The position numbers and the translations under genes were made by a program. From Azadirachta indica (Eukaryota > Streptophyta > Magnoliopsida > Sapindales > Meliaceae): a stretch of 64,000 nucleotides of DNA. The stretch lies in assembly GCA_022749755.1 (NCBI GenBank), contig CM040448.1, positions 8,678,481 to 8,742,480 of the forward strand, in the 5' to 3' direction. This document shows positions 25,654 to 38,100 of this stretch, piece by piece (positions within the stretch are counted from its first letter, which is position 1; each line of letters begins with the position of its first letter). The notes beneath the pieces were generated by a model. That model made no database searches. It saw nothing but the letters and a program-made list of their open reading frames with translations, and had not been told where the DNA came from.

Positions 25654-26830
25654 CTATTGAAAAGCTTGAAACCATCCGAATTCTATTGCGCTGTCATCTT
25701 CAATGTTGAAGGGAACAGGGTTAGGAGCAAAAGCATGAAGCTTTTTGAAAGTCATTTCCTCGAAATTGTGCTTTACTGCCTTCTTTGGTAAGTGCACCAC
25801 CAAGTATGAGTCATCATTTTCTCCCCTTAGAACACTTAGTATGGAGCATAGTAATGCCAGTTCCCTGGATCAAGAGAAGTCCTGACCATCTTCAAGAAAT
25901 GCTGTTGCAAAAGTGCGAAAATCTACCCTACCCTTCACAAGCCACCCGGAGTAGTCTCTCTCCATTTCAAAAAGTGTAGCAGGATAGGGACTGTAAACCT
26001 CTATAAAATGCAAATGGCCTCTAGACTCTCCGAAGTATCTAACCCTCCTCTCATCCAATCTGTCAGGAAGGGGTGGCATTGGCATTTCTCGTAGTTTCTC
26101 TTCATCAACGTCAAAATATAAGGAATTTCCCCAATAACTAATCCAGAGAATGGCACTGTTCCAAACACGCCAAGTCCGAAATTTACCCCAGTTGATGCAA
26201 TGAAGTACTTACAGATATTCTCCAAGTCTTAGTTTTTGTTGAGTAAACGTCTATCTGTTATGACCTTCTTGTAAACAAGCACAATTTCTTACACCAATGA
26301 CTTTGTAATGAGATGATTTGAAGGATCAAATGCTAAGTTAACCCATGATAAACTCTAAAAACACCATTAACTGTAGGGAATTGAGGAAGCGTAGTGTACT
26401 GCTTGGTACCGGGGTTGCAAATATAGTAGTTGTGAATTCTGTTGCGGTTAGTTGAATTTCTTGCAAGCTGCTGCATAACAATAGACCATTACAAGATCGC
26501 AGGATACTGATTGCTGATTGATTGTCACCAAAACTGAGTGTTTTAAAGAGAGCACAAGAAGTATTGGAATCCAGATTGATAAAGCCATATTCTTGAGCAT
26601 TAGGACGATGCACAAAGAGGCCAGAGACTTTGTTTACAGATATGGCTTCAGCGAAGGTAGAAGCTGCGACTAGAGATAAGAGAGAGCCAGTGTTTAGAAA
26701 CAGAATTGAATTTGAGCAGGGATTTGATTGGAAGGGAGAAAAGTATTTCAGTTAAAAGGTCAACATTATTGGCAATAGTTTCGGCCGATGATAATGTTTG
26801 GCTATGCAGAGAAGAAGAGGTGGTCGCTGC
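25654..26830 (-). pseudogene. F-box protein pseudogene (At5g07610-like)
   Basis: An F-box starts on the minus strand at about 26800: NNVDLLTEILFSLPIKSLLKFNSVSKHWLSLIS. A frame change follows, then SGLFVHRPNAQEYGFINLDS and RSCNGLLLCSSL. After another shift come YYICNPGTKQYTTLPQFP, and later VLRGENDDSYLVVHLPKKAVKHNF near the end. These are the usual blocks of plant F-box proteins with an F-box-associated interaction domain, which recruit substrates to SCF ubiquitin ligases. At least three frameshifts break the frame, so this copy is dead. It is head-to-head with a second F-box pseudogene at 27340. Confidence 0.82.
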
Positions 26831-27339
26831 TATTAATGAGTTTGTTTTTGTTCTCTATGTGGAGCTCATTCTGCCGAGTATGATGATAAAATTAAAAGCA
26901 GATGATCTAATTTTCCTCACTTTGTATTATTGCAAAATGGCCAATTGTACATCCTTCCCCTGGGAGTGTCAAACTGATAGGAAGATTCTGCAATAGCCAG
27001 TAGCTGTTTGATGATAAGCTAAAGCTGCTCGCAAAGAACAAGCTAGAGGTCTTTGACCAGTGACCTCAATCCCTCCGCCAAAGGAAAAATTGTTTATTCA
27101 TAAAAAACTTCCAACTATAAGTCCTTCTTCCTTGCCATCCTCTTGTTGGCTGTGCCAAGATTCCTATTATTGTCTAGTAGAACTGTTCCCCGGGTCAACT
27201 TTGACAAGGGCAAAATGTATTGAGCAACCTCCAAGAAAATGAAAACCATATTGCTCATTTATATACACAAGAAGAGACAAGACAACAGAGCCATAAGAAG
27301 CCTATATTGTTATGAACCAATTATTCAAAGTCATGAAAC

Positions 27340-28556
27340 ATGTCTTCTGACAGCAGGGAGCTAGCAATTGATGCCATTGCAAATAGTGATGATCTGTTAA
27401 CAGAAATCCTTGTCCGCTTACCAATAAAATCTCCTCTTAGATTTGAATCTATATCTAAGCACTGGAAATCTCTCATTTCCAGTTCTCAATTCTCTCGCCG
27501 CCTTTAACCTGATGGTCACTTAGTCTCAGGCCTTATCCTTCGAAAAAGCTTCAGTGTCACTAATCTGGAACACGATTTTGTCCCTCTCAGAAACAAGCAA
27601 AGTAGCGCCCCCTTCAAGTCCCTCGTCTTTTGCAAACCATCCTTCAGGTCTAAGAATTTCACAATCTTATTACGGTTACTATGTTGCTCCAGCTTGTGCA
27701 CTAGGAAATTTGATCACGATTATTAGGTTCTTAATCCAACAACCAAACAACTTGTTGGGCTTCCTCGACCAAGTACTGCAATAATCCATGGCATTAATAT
27801 AGCTTATGATCCTGCCAAATGACCACACTATAAAGTTGTCTATGTTCGGGATTCTGATTCATCAGAAGAAAGACTATTTGAGTTGTCAGATTGAGATATA
27901 CTTCTCTGAGACTCGCTCTTGGAGAATCTCTGGTGATCCTTCCATTGCAAATGTTCATATGCCATACAAAAACGGAGTATTTTGGAATGGTGCTACTAAT
28001 TGGATTAATTATCATGATACTTTCCTTGTATTTCAATGTTGATGAGGAGCAACGAGGAAAAATGCCAATACCTACAACTGCCGTTCCTGATGATTGGAAA
28101 TTGGGAGAAGGTTCAGGTACTTTGGAAGAGTCTCGAGATCACTTGTATCTTGTTGAGATATATGCTTCTTATGTGACACAATTTAATGTGTAGGGGATGG
28201 AAAGAGACTGTTCAAGGTGGTTTGTGAAGTACAGTGTTGATCTATATGCAGTAACGGCTGCATTTCCATAGATGATTTGCGATATTCTTTCACCAGCACA
28301 CCCGGATCATTACAGATTTTCTATACTTGGCATCATCCGGGAAGCAAATGATGCAGGATCATTCATAGTACTGCACATACCTGGTAAGGCCATAGCCTAC
28401 AACCTTAATGATAACAATTTCAACAAAATCTGTGATTTTGGTTCAGTTGGTGACAACATTGGAGAAGGCGTTCGTCACTGGCTTCACTGGTTCAGTGGCT
28501 TCATGCTTATCAATATACTGAGACTCTGGCTTGCATTTGAAGATGTTGCTGCCTGA
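27340..28556 (+). pseudogene. F-box protein pseudogene (At5g07610-like), second copy
   Basis: The ATG at 27340 opens MSSDSRELAIDAIANSDDLLTEILVRLPIKSPLRFESISKHWKSLISSSQFSRRL, a clear F-box, then an in-frame TAA at 27505. Downstream blocks in other frames include NPTTKQLVGLPRPS, a FELSD-like piece, PDDWKLGEGSGTLEESRDHLYLVEIYASY (28083-28170) and GSFIVLHIPGKAIAYNL...ICDF (28350-28440). Read-through ends at 28556. The nonsense codon and several shifts make it a pseudogene, though the F-box itself is intact. The likely promoter region is shared with the minus-strand copy (26830-27340). Confidence 0.85.
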
Positions 28557-29077
28557 TTAAAACTATTTGTGCTACTACTCTGTTTAGCAGTAGCTTATTG
28601 CCATAGTTTAGGTGCAGAAATTTTATTTTTATTTTTGTGAGAGACTGATTGAAAGGTTTTCCTCTTGCCCATGGCCAATGCAATGATTAGATTTATAACG
28701 AATGCTTATATCATTTAATTACTCTGAGGCAGAGTCCTTAGAATGTTATGGTATGCATCAATCATTCAGCTTACAATCTTGTTGATAAAGTTCAAATTTT
28801 GGTTATTTATTCATTTGAAAGATTTCTAGCATGATAAGGGCAATAAGCTGCAAATATTCCCTTGCTTTGTGGGGATACATTTGAAAAACCCAGAGAAAGC
28901 CAGAGAATAAGAGGCACTGGAAACACTACAAGATTGAGCTATGAACTCAAGCCATACACACACATCAAAATAAAATTTATTTATTTTAAATACGTTAAAC
29001 TTAACAAGAAAGAAAGCAAAGAAACGGTAGTAAAGAGGTCCGCTACGCGTCACAGGTAGAGATTGATTAGGATCACC
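28557..29077. other. Spacer downstream of the F-box pseudogene
   Basis: No gene. It contains the probable 3' end of the F-box pseudogene (AT-rich after 28600) and the 3' UTR of the minus-strand membrane-protein gene up to 29077. Confidence 0.45.
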
Positions 29078-30471
29078 TTAAGCGAGGCTCCTTAGGGTCC
29101 ATATTGTGCACATATAAGTACCAACCATCGAAAATGCAGAAACTAGAAGTAATGGCCTGAGAGAAAGCTCACTGAAGAGAATAATCATCAATGCTGTGGA
29201 TAAGAAAAAGGCGATGGAATTGAAGGTAAGAACTAATCGGATAATATATGGATGTTGATTCACAATCAGGCAGAACTGATTTAGGAGGGAATTGTATTTG
29301 TAGCTTTCTTCTAAACCGCATCCCAGAATCCTTACTGCTGTGAGTAGGGTTACGGTTGATAACAGTGCAGCTGTCAGTAGCAGTAGGTGATAATTATTTC
29401 TTTGAGATTTATTTCCTGTTTTCATATTGGGCCAGATGTTCCGTAAATGTGATGGCTGGGAAAAAAACTTAAATACTTTATGAGCTTCATCTTTCTTAAT
29501 TTCCATATCTGTCTCACCAGATTGCGGTAAGTCAGATGAAATTTCCAAGCATGTAGAACCACCAGAATCCATTGAGCTAACCTTCACCATGGATTTATTC
29601 GGGGTTTCGGCCATGTAGTTTTCTACAGTCTGCATCAACAAGAGAGATCAAACTGAGCCTTAAAACAAACATAAGATACTAAGGCAAGGATCAAATGAAA
29701 ACCAACCCCATCGCACATCATATAGGAGGCTGTCAAACCCAGTGCTAAAACAAACAAAAACATATTAAGGCAAGAATGAAATGAAAACTAACATCATCAA
29801 AAAGTATGTGGGAGGATTTGAGTTCTCTACAAATATTTTGCTTTGATATCAGCATTTGAATAACTCCAGTGACAAATTTAAGTTGTTTGTACCAAAATTC
29901 CTCTTCACTGTCCGGATATTCTGCACAAGCAGGCAACTTAACCAGTTACTGCAGAATATATTATTTTACACATGCAAAACCCTTATCTAATTTCCTTAAT
30001 TTCTTACTCTCAAAGAGATGATTATCCAATCTGTCCTCCAAGAGCCCTTGTGCTTCCCACCAGCAGTACCCTAATGGTTTGTCTACAGGGTCTAACTGCA
30101 ATCATTAGGCACAAAGATAAACCAGGTAAGGAATTATCAGCAATCAGTAAAAGGGATTATATAATTTGTTTGCTTAGATATTATTAATATTCTATATCAA
30201 AATGCCAAAGCTTCTGGACATCGATCATAACAATAAGTAAATAGAATTTCATTATAAATATAATAGATATTCTGAGTATGAATCTAATTTAACAGAGAAG
30301 TGTTGTTGAAACCTTTGGCTGCTTGAGATGGCCATCTTCTACCTGACAAAGCATGCTATTTGGTTTTGTTCGTATCAACACGATCTTGTTCGTCTTTAAA
30401 TCTTCCATCTGCAAAAGAGCAGTGGTTTTTTGAACTGCATCAACTAAGTGAATTGAATCCTCAATAAACAT
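29078..30471 (-). CDS. Unrecognised three-helix membrane protein with PGG-like C-terminus (4 exons, 308 aa)
   Basis: Exons on the minus strand: 30471-30313, 30095-30008, 29920-29793, 29629-29078. Donors and acceptors are GT-AG, phases agree and the total is 309 codons with stop. The first ATG (MFIEDSIHLVDAVQKT) is conserved in two broken copies at 47576 and 56699. Residues 1-125 are soluble, with QMEDLKTNKIV, KPLGYCWWEAQGLLEDRL and FVTGVIQMLI; I do not know this domain. Residues 126-205 are polar. Hydrophobic segments at about 206-226, 255-277 and 284-303 resemble the membrane part of PGG-domain ankyrin proteins (FNSIAFFLST, then a third helix), but no ankyrin repeats or PGG tripeptide are visible. 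The gene lies in the same duplicated cluster as the ankyrin gene at 43424. Function unknown; the exon model is manual. Confidence 0.7.
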
Positions 30472-30866
30472 CTCAGATTTTCTTTTTCTTCACAACAATG
30501 CCTTCGTCCGGCAACGAACAATTAATAGTTAACGAGACTTGTGCTTAAACTCACTTATAACCAACAAGACGCGATACTCATCACAAATTGACTTAATTTG
30601 TACAAGAACTGTTCAACAACTCTGGACTCCACAGACATGTTTGCCCAGTGTAAACACGAACCTTCTCGGTTGACTAAAGCGGTATAACCTGTCATAAACG
30701 TTTATACGAAAGTAATAAATAAAACGTTCATACGAAATTACTACCAAGTTTCCAAATTCAATATTAACGTGGTCCAGGATTCAGTGATGGACTTTGTCAA
30801 CAATAAAGAAAAAGTTGAAAAAATCGGTTCAATAGTTTCGCGGAAAATAATTCAAATTGCGAGGGT
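30472..30866 (-). promoter_or_regulatory. Upstream region of the membrane-protein gene, present in three copies
   Basis: This stretch recurs at about 47577-48030 and, split by an LTR, at 56700-56806 plus 58765-59050. Shared pieces include CACAAATTGACTTAATTTG, GGTTGACTAAAGCGG, two AACGTTYATA motifs and AATTACTACCAAGTTTCC. It lies directly before the conserved ATG, so 5' UTR and promoter are likely. It ends at the palindromic insertion at 30867. Confidence 0.5.
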
Positions 30867-31259
30867 TCATTCTAGGATACTGCAATAAAATTTCTAGTAT
30901 TAATAATGAAAAATCATTAAAATCATTAAATTAAATTTATGGTTGATAATAATTAATTTAACTAAAGTATTACAATTTACCAGTTAAATATAATTTTATC
31001 AATTAAAATAAAATAAAACATAAGTAAAAAAATTATTTTGTATTTATCTAAATTTTTTTCTTATAATCAAGTAAACAAAAAAATCTTTTTATTATATGTT
31101 TATTTAAATCTCTTGTCTGTAATTAATTTTAATTTTGTTCAAATTGTAAAACTCCTTTAAATAATTTTAATTTTACTCAAATTATAAATTCCTTATCTGT
31201 AATTAATTATAATTTTATGCAAATACAAATATATAAGTAGTTATATTTTACTTGTTTAA

Positions 31260-32700
31260 ATTTAATTAATTATATTTTATACTAAAAATATAAATTAACA
31301 TCAAATAATAAATAATAATAATAACATATTTGTTACAAAGAATAAAAAAACTTATAAATATAACATAAGATGTGTAAATCAACATTAAACTTATTATCTT
31401 GATATAAAAAATTAAATTTTAATATAACACTTGTATATAAAACATAACACTTGTAATGTTAAAATTAAAAAATAAAAATAATAAACCAACATCAAAGAGT
31501 GAAAATAAACATCTATTTTATAAGTACAACAAAAAATTGTAAATATATTGGGATAAATATAAATTACTGTCAAATTGTCAAATGATAATATTATATTTGA
31601 ATATGAAACAAAACATTATAAATATAACATAAAACTTGTAAATCAACGATAAACTTCTTAACTTGACATCAAAAATTAAATTATAAGATAAAATTTGTAT
31701 ATAAAACATAATACTTGTAAGTGTTAAAAATTAAAAAATAAAAAAAACATAAAAAAGTAAAATTAAACATCAATTTTATAAATACGACATAAAAAGTATA
31801 AATATATTGGGACAAATGTAAAATAATATCCAATTATCAAATGATAATAATATTTTTGTAATTAAAGCATAAAAAATATAGTTATGACATAAAAATTATA
31901 GATCCACATTAAATTTATAATTTTTATATAAAAAATAAAATTATAATGTATAACTTGTATGTAAAATGTAATATTTATAAAAATTAAAAAAATAAAATAT
32001 AAATCGACGTAAAAGGGTAAAAATAAACATCAATTTCATAAATTCAACATAAAAATATTAGTATATTGAGATAAATATAAATTAACATCAAATTATTAAA
32101 TGAGAACAATATAGTCATAAACTTAACAAAAAAAAATGTAATTGTTACATAAAAATTATAAATTCACATAAAATTTTTAATTTTATATAAAAGATTAAAT
32201 TATAACATATAATTTATATGTAAAATATAATACATGTAAAAGTTAAAAATAAAATAAAAGCTAACATCAAAGAATAAAAATGAACATCAATTTCATAAAT
32301 TCAACATAAAAAATATAAATGCACTGAAATAAATATAAATTAATATCAAATTATTAAATGAGAACAATATAATTGTAAATAAAACCAAAAAAAATGTAAT
32401 TGATGCATAAAGGTTATAAATAAATTCATATAAAATTGTAATCTTCATATGAAATATTAAATTATAACGTATAACTTGTATGTAAAATATAATCCTTGTA
32501 AAAATTAAAAATAAAATCTAAACTAACATCAATTTTATAAATTCAATATAATAAATGTAATTGAACACAAATTAATAAATAAAAATGTTATAATTGTATA
32601 TGAAACAAAAATAATATAAATGACGCATAAGGATTGTAAATCAATTATACTCGTAATTCTAGTATAGAAAATTGAATTTCAATAAAAAAGTTGTATAAAA
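31260..32700. repeat. ~258-bp tandem repeats in the left arm
   Basis: The phrase AAACATCAATTTCATAAATTCAACATAAA and its variants recurs at about 31508, 31766, 32026, 32284 and 32528, spaced about 245-260 bases. Neighbouring phrases (TAAAATATAAT.C.TGTAAAA, ATCAAATTATTAAATGA) recur at the same spacing. The right arm (about 34500-35800) carries the same units in the opposite orientation, near 34780, 35040, 35297 and 35560. Confidence 0.8.
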
Positions 32701-32758
32701 AATAAAATATTTATAAAATTATGAAAATTATTTCAAAATTTTACATAGTTTTAAGTTG

Positions 32759-32841
<83 letters not shown>
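32759..32841 (+). repeat. (TTA)n microsatellite
   Basis: About 27 uninterrupted TTA/ATT triplets lie within the left arm of the inverted repeat. The matching place in the right arm (about 34303-34315) has only four or five ATA/ATT triplets, so the expansion came after the arms separated. The leucine-rich frame across it is not a gene. Confidence 0.95.
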
Positions 32842-32844
<3 letters not shown>

Positions 32845-33184
32845 AAGTATACGTAACACATAAATATATGTTTTTTAAACATATAGGTATGCTTTACCAT
32901 AGGAACAAAAAATGATTATTGGTGTTTTAATTTATTTCAATTATTTAATAAATTTTATTTAACATGTGTACTAATCAGTTTTTTCTTGTTCTTTTTCTTT
33001 TTAGTTGCATAACATTAGATAAAGTATTACTTTACAATTGGTAACTGTCAGTAATTTAATAATAGCATTCTTATTATGAAAAACTACAATATTGGGATTT
33101 TAATCCTACTATTGACAACTCATTCATATTGACATTTAGATTTAAATTTAAAATCCAGATCATTCATTCTATATAATAGTAATT

Positions 33185-33605
33185 AACCTACTCAACAAGT
33201 AACACATAAAATTAACCTACTATTCAGGTTAAAGATTTTTTTTTATTTTTAATACATTAAGTTATTTTTTATAATTATTTTTTAGAAATATATTTGAAAT
33301 ATAAATTCATATATTACAATTGAAATTTAATGTTTATGCATATGAAGAATAATCTATTTAAAAAACATTAATTTAAATATTATCAATTAATGTTTTTTAA
33401 ATATTATCAATTAATCTCTATATAACCTACTCAGCAAGTAACACGTAAAATGAAGCTACTATTCAAGTTAAAGATTATTATTTTTTTAATATATTAAAGT
33501 TATTTTTTTCATAATTATTTTTTAGAAATATATTTGAAATATAAATTCATATATTACAATTGAAATTTAATGTTTATGCATATGAAAATAATCTATTTAA
33601 AAAAC
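33185..33605. repeat. Two direct copies of a ~240-bp unit in the centre of the palindrome
   Basis: AACCTACTCAACAAGTAACAC at 33185 returns as AACCTACTCAGCAAGTAACAC at 33424, and the sequence after both (GAAATTTAATGTTTATGCATATGAA) is the same. The homologous inverted stretch near 36750-36920 has only one copy, so this is a local duplication within the spacer. Confidence 0.75.
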
Positions 33606-36600
33606 ATTAACTTAAATATTATCAAAATACATGTGTTTTTTTTTTATTTTTATAAAAATTATTAATAATACTTTATTAGCTCAAAAATCAATATTACAAA
33701 TAAGAGACCCTCTCATCTATTACTTATGATACTTGTATTTATATGAATTAATGAAAAATATATGTTAATTTGAAGATGTAAACGTTATTGTAATAGTTGA
33801 GAATGAATAATATAATAAAATAACCTATAACTAATATTACATTAATAAACAAAATTACAACATCTTAAAACCGATAAGTTATGAGTAAAAAAAAGCATAC
33901 ATGTGATGTCCAAATATAAACAAGAAATTTTGAAAAGAATAATTAAAAAATGTAAAATATAAATTAATTTAATTTTATGAAATTGATGTTAATCGTGAAG
34001 AACACAATAATTTAAGAAATCTTAATCACATATAATACAAATTCAATTTGGCATAAAAGAATACTATTATTAAATTACTGACATTTACCATTTGTAAAGT
34101 GATACTTTATCTAAAATGATGCAATTAAGAAAAAAAGAAAAGAATAAGAAAAATTGACTAATACATATGTAAAAATAAAATTATTAAATAATTTTAATAA
34201 ATTAAAAATATCAATAATCATTTTTTGTCCCAGTGATAAAACATAACCATATATCTAGAAAAAAGCATACATTTATGTGTTACATATACTTGAGTTATAT
34301 AATAATAATAATAATTTAAAACTATATGAAATTTTGAAATAATTTTTATAATTTTACAATTATTGTATTTTTTATACAACTTTTTTATTGTAATTTAATT
34401 TTTTTAATATCAAGATTACAAGTAAAATATTAATTCACAATCCTTATGTTATATTTATATTCTTCTTATTCCATACACAATTATAATATTGTTATTTATT
34501 AATTGTATTCATTTACATTTAACTAATTGCAATTACATTTTTTATGTTGTATTTATGAAATTAATGTCCATTTTTACTCTTTTATGTTGGCATATTATTT
34601 CTTATTTTTTATGTTTGACTTTTATAAGTATTTTATTTTACATAGATGTTATATGTTATAATTTAATCTTTTATGTAGAGATTACAAATTTTATGTAGAT
34701 TTATAACCTTTGTATTATAGTTTCAATTGTTTTATTTTGTTTACAACTATACTATTGTCATTAGACAATTTGATGTTAATTTACATTTATTTCAATATAT
34801 TTATATTTTTTATGTTAAATTTATGAAACTGGTGTTCATTTTTATTATTTTATTGTTAACTTATATTTATTTTTAACTTTTACAAGTGTTTTCTTTTACA
34901 TATAAGTTATACGTTATAATTTAATATTTTTATGTAAATATTATAAATTTTATGTGCATCTATAACTTTTATGTAACAATTATATTTTTTTGGTTTTGTT
35001 TACAATAATTATGTTACCATTTAACAACTTGCTGGTAGTTTACATGTATTTCTATGCATTTATATCTTTTATATTGAAATTATGAAATGGATATTTATTT
35101 TTACTCTTTTATGTTAGCTTATATTTTATTTTTAACTTTTGTAAATATTATATTTTACATGAAAATTATACATTATAATTTAATATTTTATGTGAAAATT
35201 ATAAATTTTATGAGGATTTATAACTTTTTTATCACAATTATAATTCTTTTGTTTTGTTTACAATTATTTTATTGTCATTTAATAATTTGATGTTAATTTA
35301 CATGTATCTCAGTATATTTATATTTTTTCATGTTGAATTTATAAAATTGATGTTTGTTTTTACCCTTTTATGTTGGTTTTATTTTTTTAATTTTAATGTT
35401 TACAAGTGTTATGTTTTACATACAAATCTTATATTATAATTTATTTTTTCATATCAAGATAATAAGTTTAATATTAATTTATATGTTTTAGGTTACATTT
35501 ATAATTTTTTTGTTCTGTATACAAATATAACATTGTCATTTATTATTTTAATATTAACTTACATTTGTTTCATCACATTTACATGGTTTATGTTAAATTT
35601 ATTAAATCGATATTCAATTTTATTCTTTGATGTTAATTTATTATTTTTAATTTTTGATTTTAACCTTTACAAGTGTTATATTTTATATACAAGTTTTATA
35701 TGAAAATTTAATTTTTTATATTAAGATAATAAGTTTAATATGAATTTACGCGTTTTATGTTATATTTATAATTTTTTTTGTTATGTACATAAATATAATA
35801 TTGTTATTTATTATTTTGATATTAATTTGTACTTGTAATACAAAATATAATTAATTAAAATTTAAACAAGTAAAATATAATTACTTTCCATAAAACTAGA
35901 ATTAATTACAAGTAACGGATTTATAATTTGAATAAAATTTGAATCTTTAGAGGAGTTGTAGAATCTTGAGTAAAAATAAAATTAATTGCAGGTAGAGATT
36001 TAGATAAACACATAATAAAAATTTTTTTTGTTTACTTAATTACAGAAAAAGATTTAAATAAACATAAAATATATCTTTTTATCCTTTATTGTACTTAACG
36101 GATAAAATTATATTCAACTAGTAAATTATAATAGTTTAGTTAATTTAAATTAATTATTATAAACCTTAGATTTAATATAATGGTTCTAATAATCTTCATT
36201 ATGAATACCAAGATTTTTATCCTGGTATCATAGAATGACCCTCTTATTATATCAAATTGAATATGCATTATTTATGATTAATATTTCTTAATCAAATGTT
36301 ATATCTAATTGTAATTTTGCGTTTATCACAATTAACATTGATTTCATAAAATTAGATTAATTTACATTTTACTTTTCTTAATTATCTTTTTCAAAATTAC
36401 TGCTTATATTTGTAAAATTACATGTATTTTTAACTCATAATTTATCGGTTTTAAAATATTCTTATTTCTTTTTCTATTAATATGATATTAATTGTAGGAT
36501 TATTGTATTATACTATTAATTCTCAACTATAATAATAACATTTACATTTTCAAATTAACATATGTTTTTCATCAATTCATATAAATATAATAAATAAAAT

Positions 36601-36998
36601 CATAACAAGTAATATATGAAATATGTCTTACTTTCCAATATTTATTTTTGATCTCTAACAATTTATTTTATTATTAATAATTTTTGAGAAAAATAAAAAA
36701 GGAATATGCATTTTGATAATATTGAAATGAATATTTTTTTAAATAGACTAATCTTCGTATGCATAACACATTGTTTAACACTAAATTTCAATTATTAATA
36801 TATGAATTTGTATTTCAAATCAATTTTTAAAAATAAATTATAAAAAATAAATTTAATATATTAAAAAATAAAAAATCAAATACATTAATTTTTAATCTGA
36901 ATAATAGATAAATTTTACATGTTTCCTGATTAATAAATTAATTATTATAATATAAAATAAATGGGCTACATTTTTCTTTTAAGTCATATAATTTTTCT

Positions 36999-38100
36999 AA
37001 TGCCAATAGTTTTACTTATATAACTAATTAATATCCATAAATTATTTTTATTTAAAAATTTACCATATGTCCCCTAAAATCTAGGAAAACAATAAATATC
37101 TCTTAAGTTCGAGAGACAAGTTTAAAAAAATCACAAATGTCCTAAAGTTTGAGAGGTAAACAAATATGTTTGAAGTTTGAAAATATAACACATACTTTTC
37201 TTAATAACACGTTCCTTAGTTGATAGATTATAAAATAATTTAATCCAAATTAATCCAAACCCTTCACAAGTAACAAAGGTGCTTTAGTTTGTTATGTTTT
37301 ATTTTAATAAAAATAATAATGTTTTATTTAAATTAATGGTTATACATTACAAAATAATCTTATCTCATTATTATTCAAATTTTAAAAATTAAATTTTATT
37401 TTAGTTTAATTAATTTTTAAAAAAAAACTTATCATTGTAATTTTTAAAAAAAATAATGATATGAATTAGTATAGTTTATTTGTATATAATTAAGAGTTTA
37501 AGAATAAATTATAGTTAGGAGTTATTAAGGTTTATTTGTCTATAATCAAAATTTTATAAATTAAAAAAAATTGAAAAGTATAGAAAATTATTTGAAATTT
37601 TATTTAAATAATTTAATACAAGAGTACTTAATTTATTTGACATTGTTGATATGTGAAAATTGACCATAGGTCCAACTTAAATCTAAATCAAAACTACTAG
37701 TTTTGGCAGGTAATGTGTATGAAAGTACATGTAGGTCCAAACCATTTTTTAGAGCTCAAATTATAAGTTGTAGTATGAAATGTAAAATTAGTCCTATCTC
37801 AAATCAATATGATGTCCTAATCCTAATCCACTTGAGAACTATTTAAACTCAAAGATTATGCTGATGCACGAGAAATACCAAAACGCAAAAGCTTTTTTCT
37901 TTTAAAAAAACCCAAATAAATTAATTAAAATAAGTATTTTATTATAATTACGATTAATTAGAATAAATATTTTACTACCATTATAAGTTTTTAAACTTTT
38001 CTTTTAAATAAGATTAAATTATACTAGTTTTTAATTTTAGATAAAAGCTTGTCTTAATGGAGTTGAATTGCATTAAATAGGATTACATGAGCCAAATAAT
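36999..38100. other. AT-rich stretch with diverged cluster repeat
   Basis: No gene. The start (TAGTTTTACTTATATAACTAATTAA) continues the target sequence interrupted by the palindromic insertion. At about 37360-37660 the sequence resembles 41850-42080 and 48750-48980 (AAGAGTTTAAGAATAAATTATA, GTTTATTTGTCTATAAT, GAAATTTTATTTAAATAATT), a diverged copy of the cluster repeat. Repeated phrases such as AAATGTCCTAAAGTTTGAGAG occur at 37060-37180. Confidence 0.45.

Larger units (their letters stand above)
30867..36998. repeat. 6.1-kb palindromic insertion (inverted arms 2.2 kb)
   Basis: 30867-33078 is the reverse complement of about 34052-36243 over its whole length with moderate divergence. Outer arm ends read inwards as GGTTCATTCTAGGATAC and GGGTCATTCTATGATACC. 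Between the arms, 33150-34050 is the reverse complement of 36245-36930, which follows the right arm. The order is therefore R' Z' R Z (prime = inverted). The paralogous sequence near 59060 runs without interruption (TAATGCGAG then TAGTTTTACTTATG) where this block sits between ATTGCGAG and TAATGCCAATAGTTTTACTTATA, so the whole 6.1 kb is inserted. No protein is encoded. Confidence 0.85.

Noticed and set aside
26706..26996. 96-codon plus-strand frame
   Set aside because: Antisense to the F-box of the minus-strand pseudogene.
32721..32915. 64-codon frame with a long leucine run
   Set aside because: It is only the translation of the (TTA)n microsatellite; no flanking coding signal.
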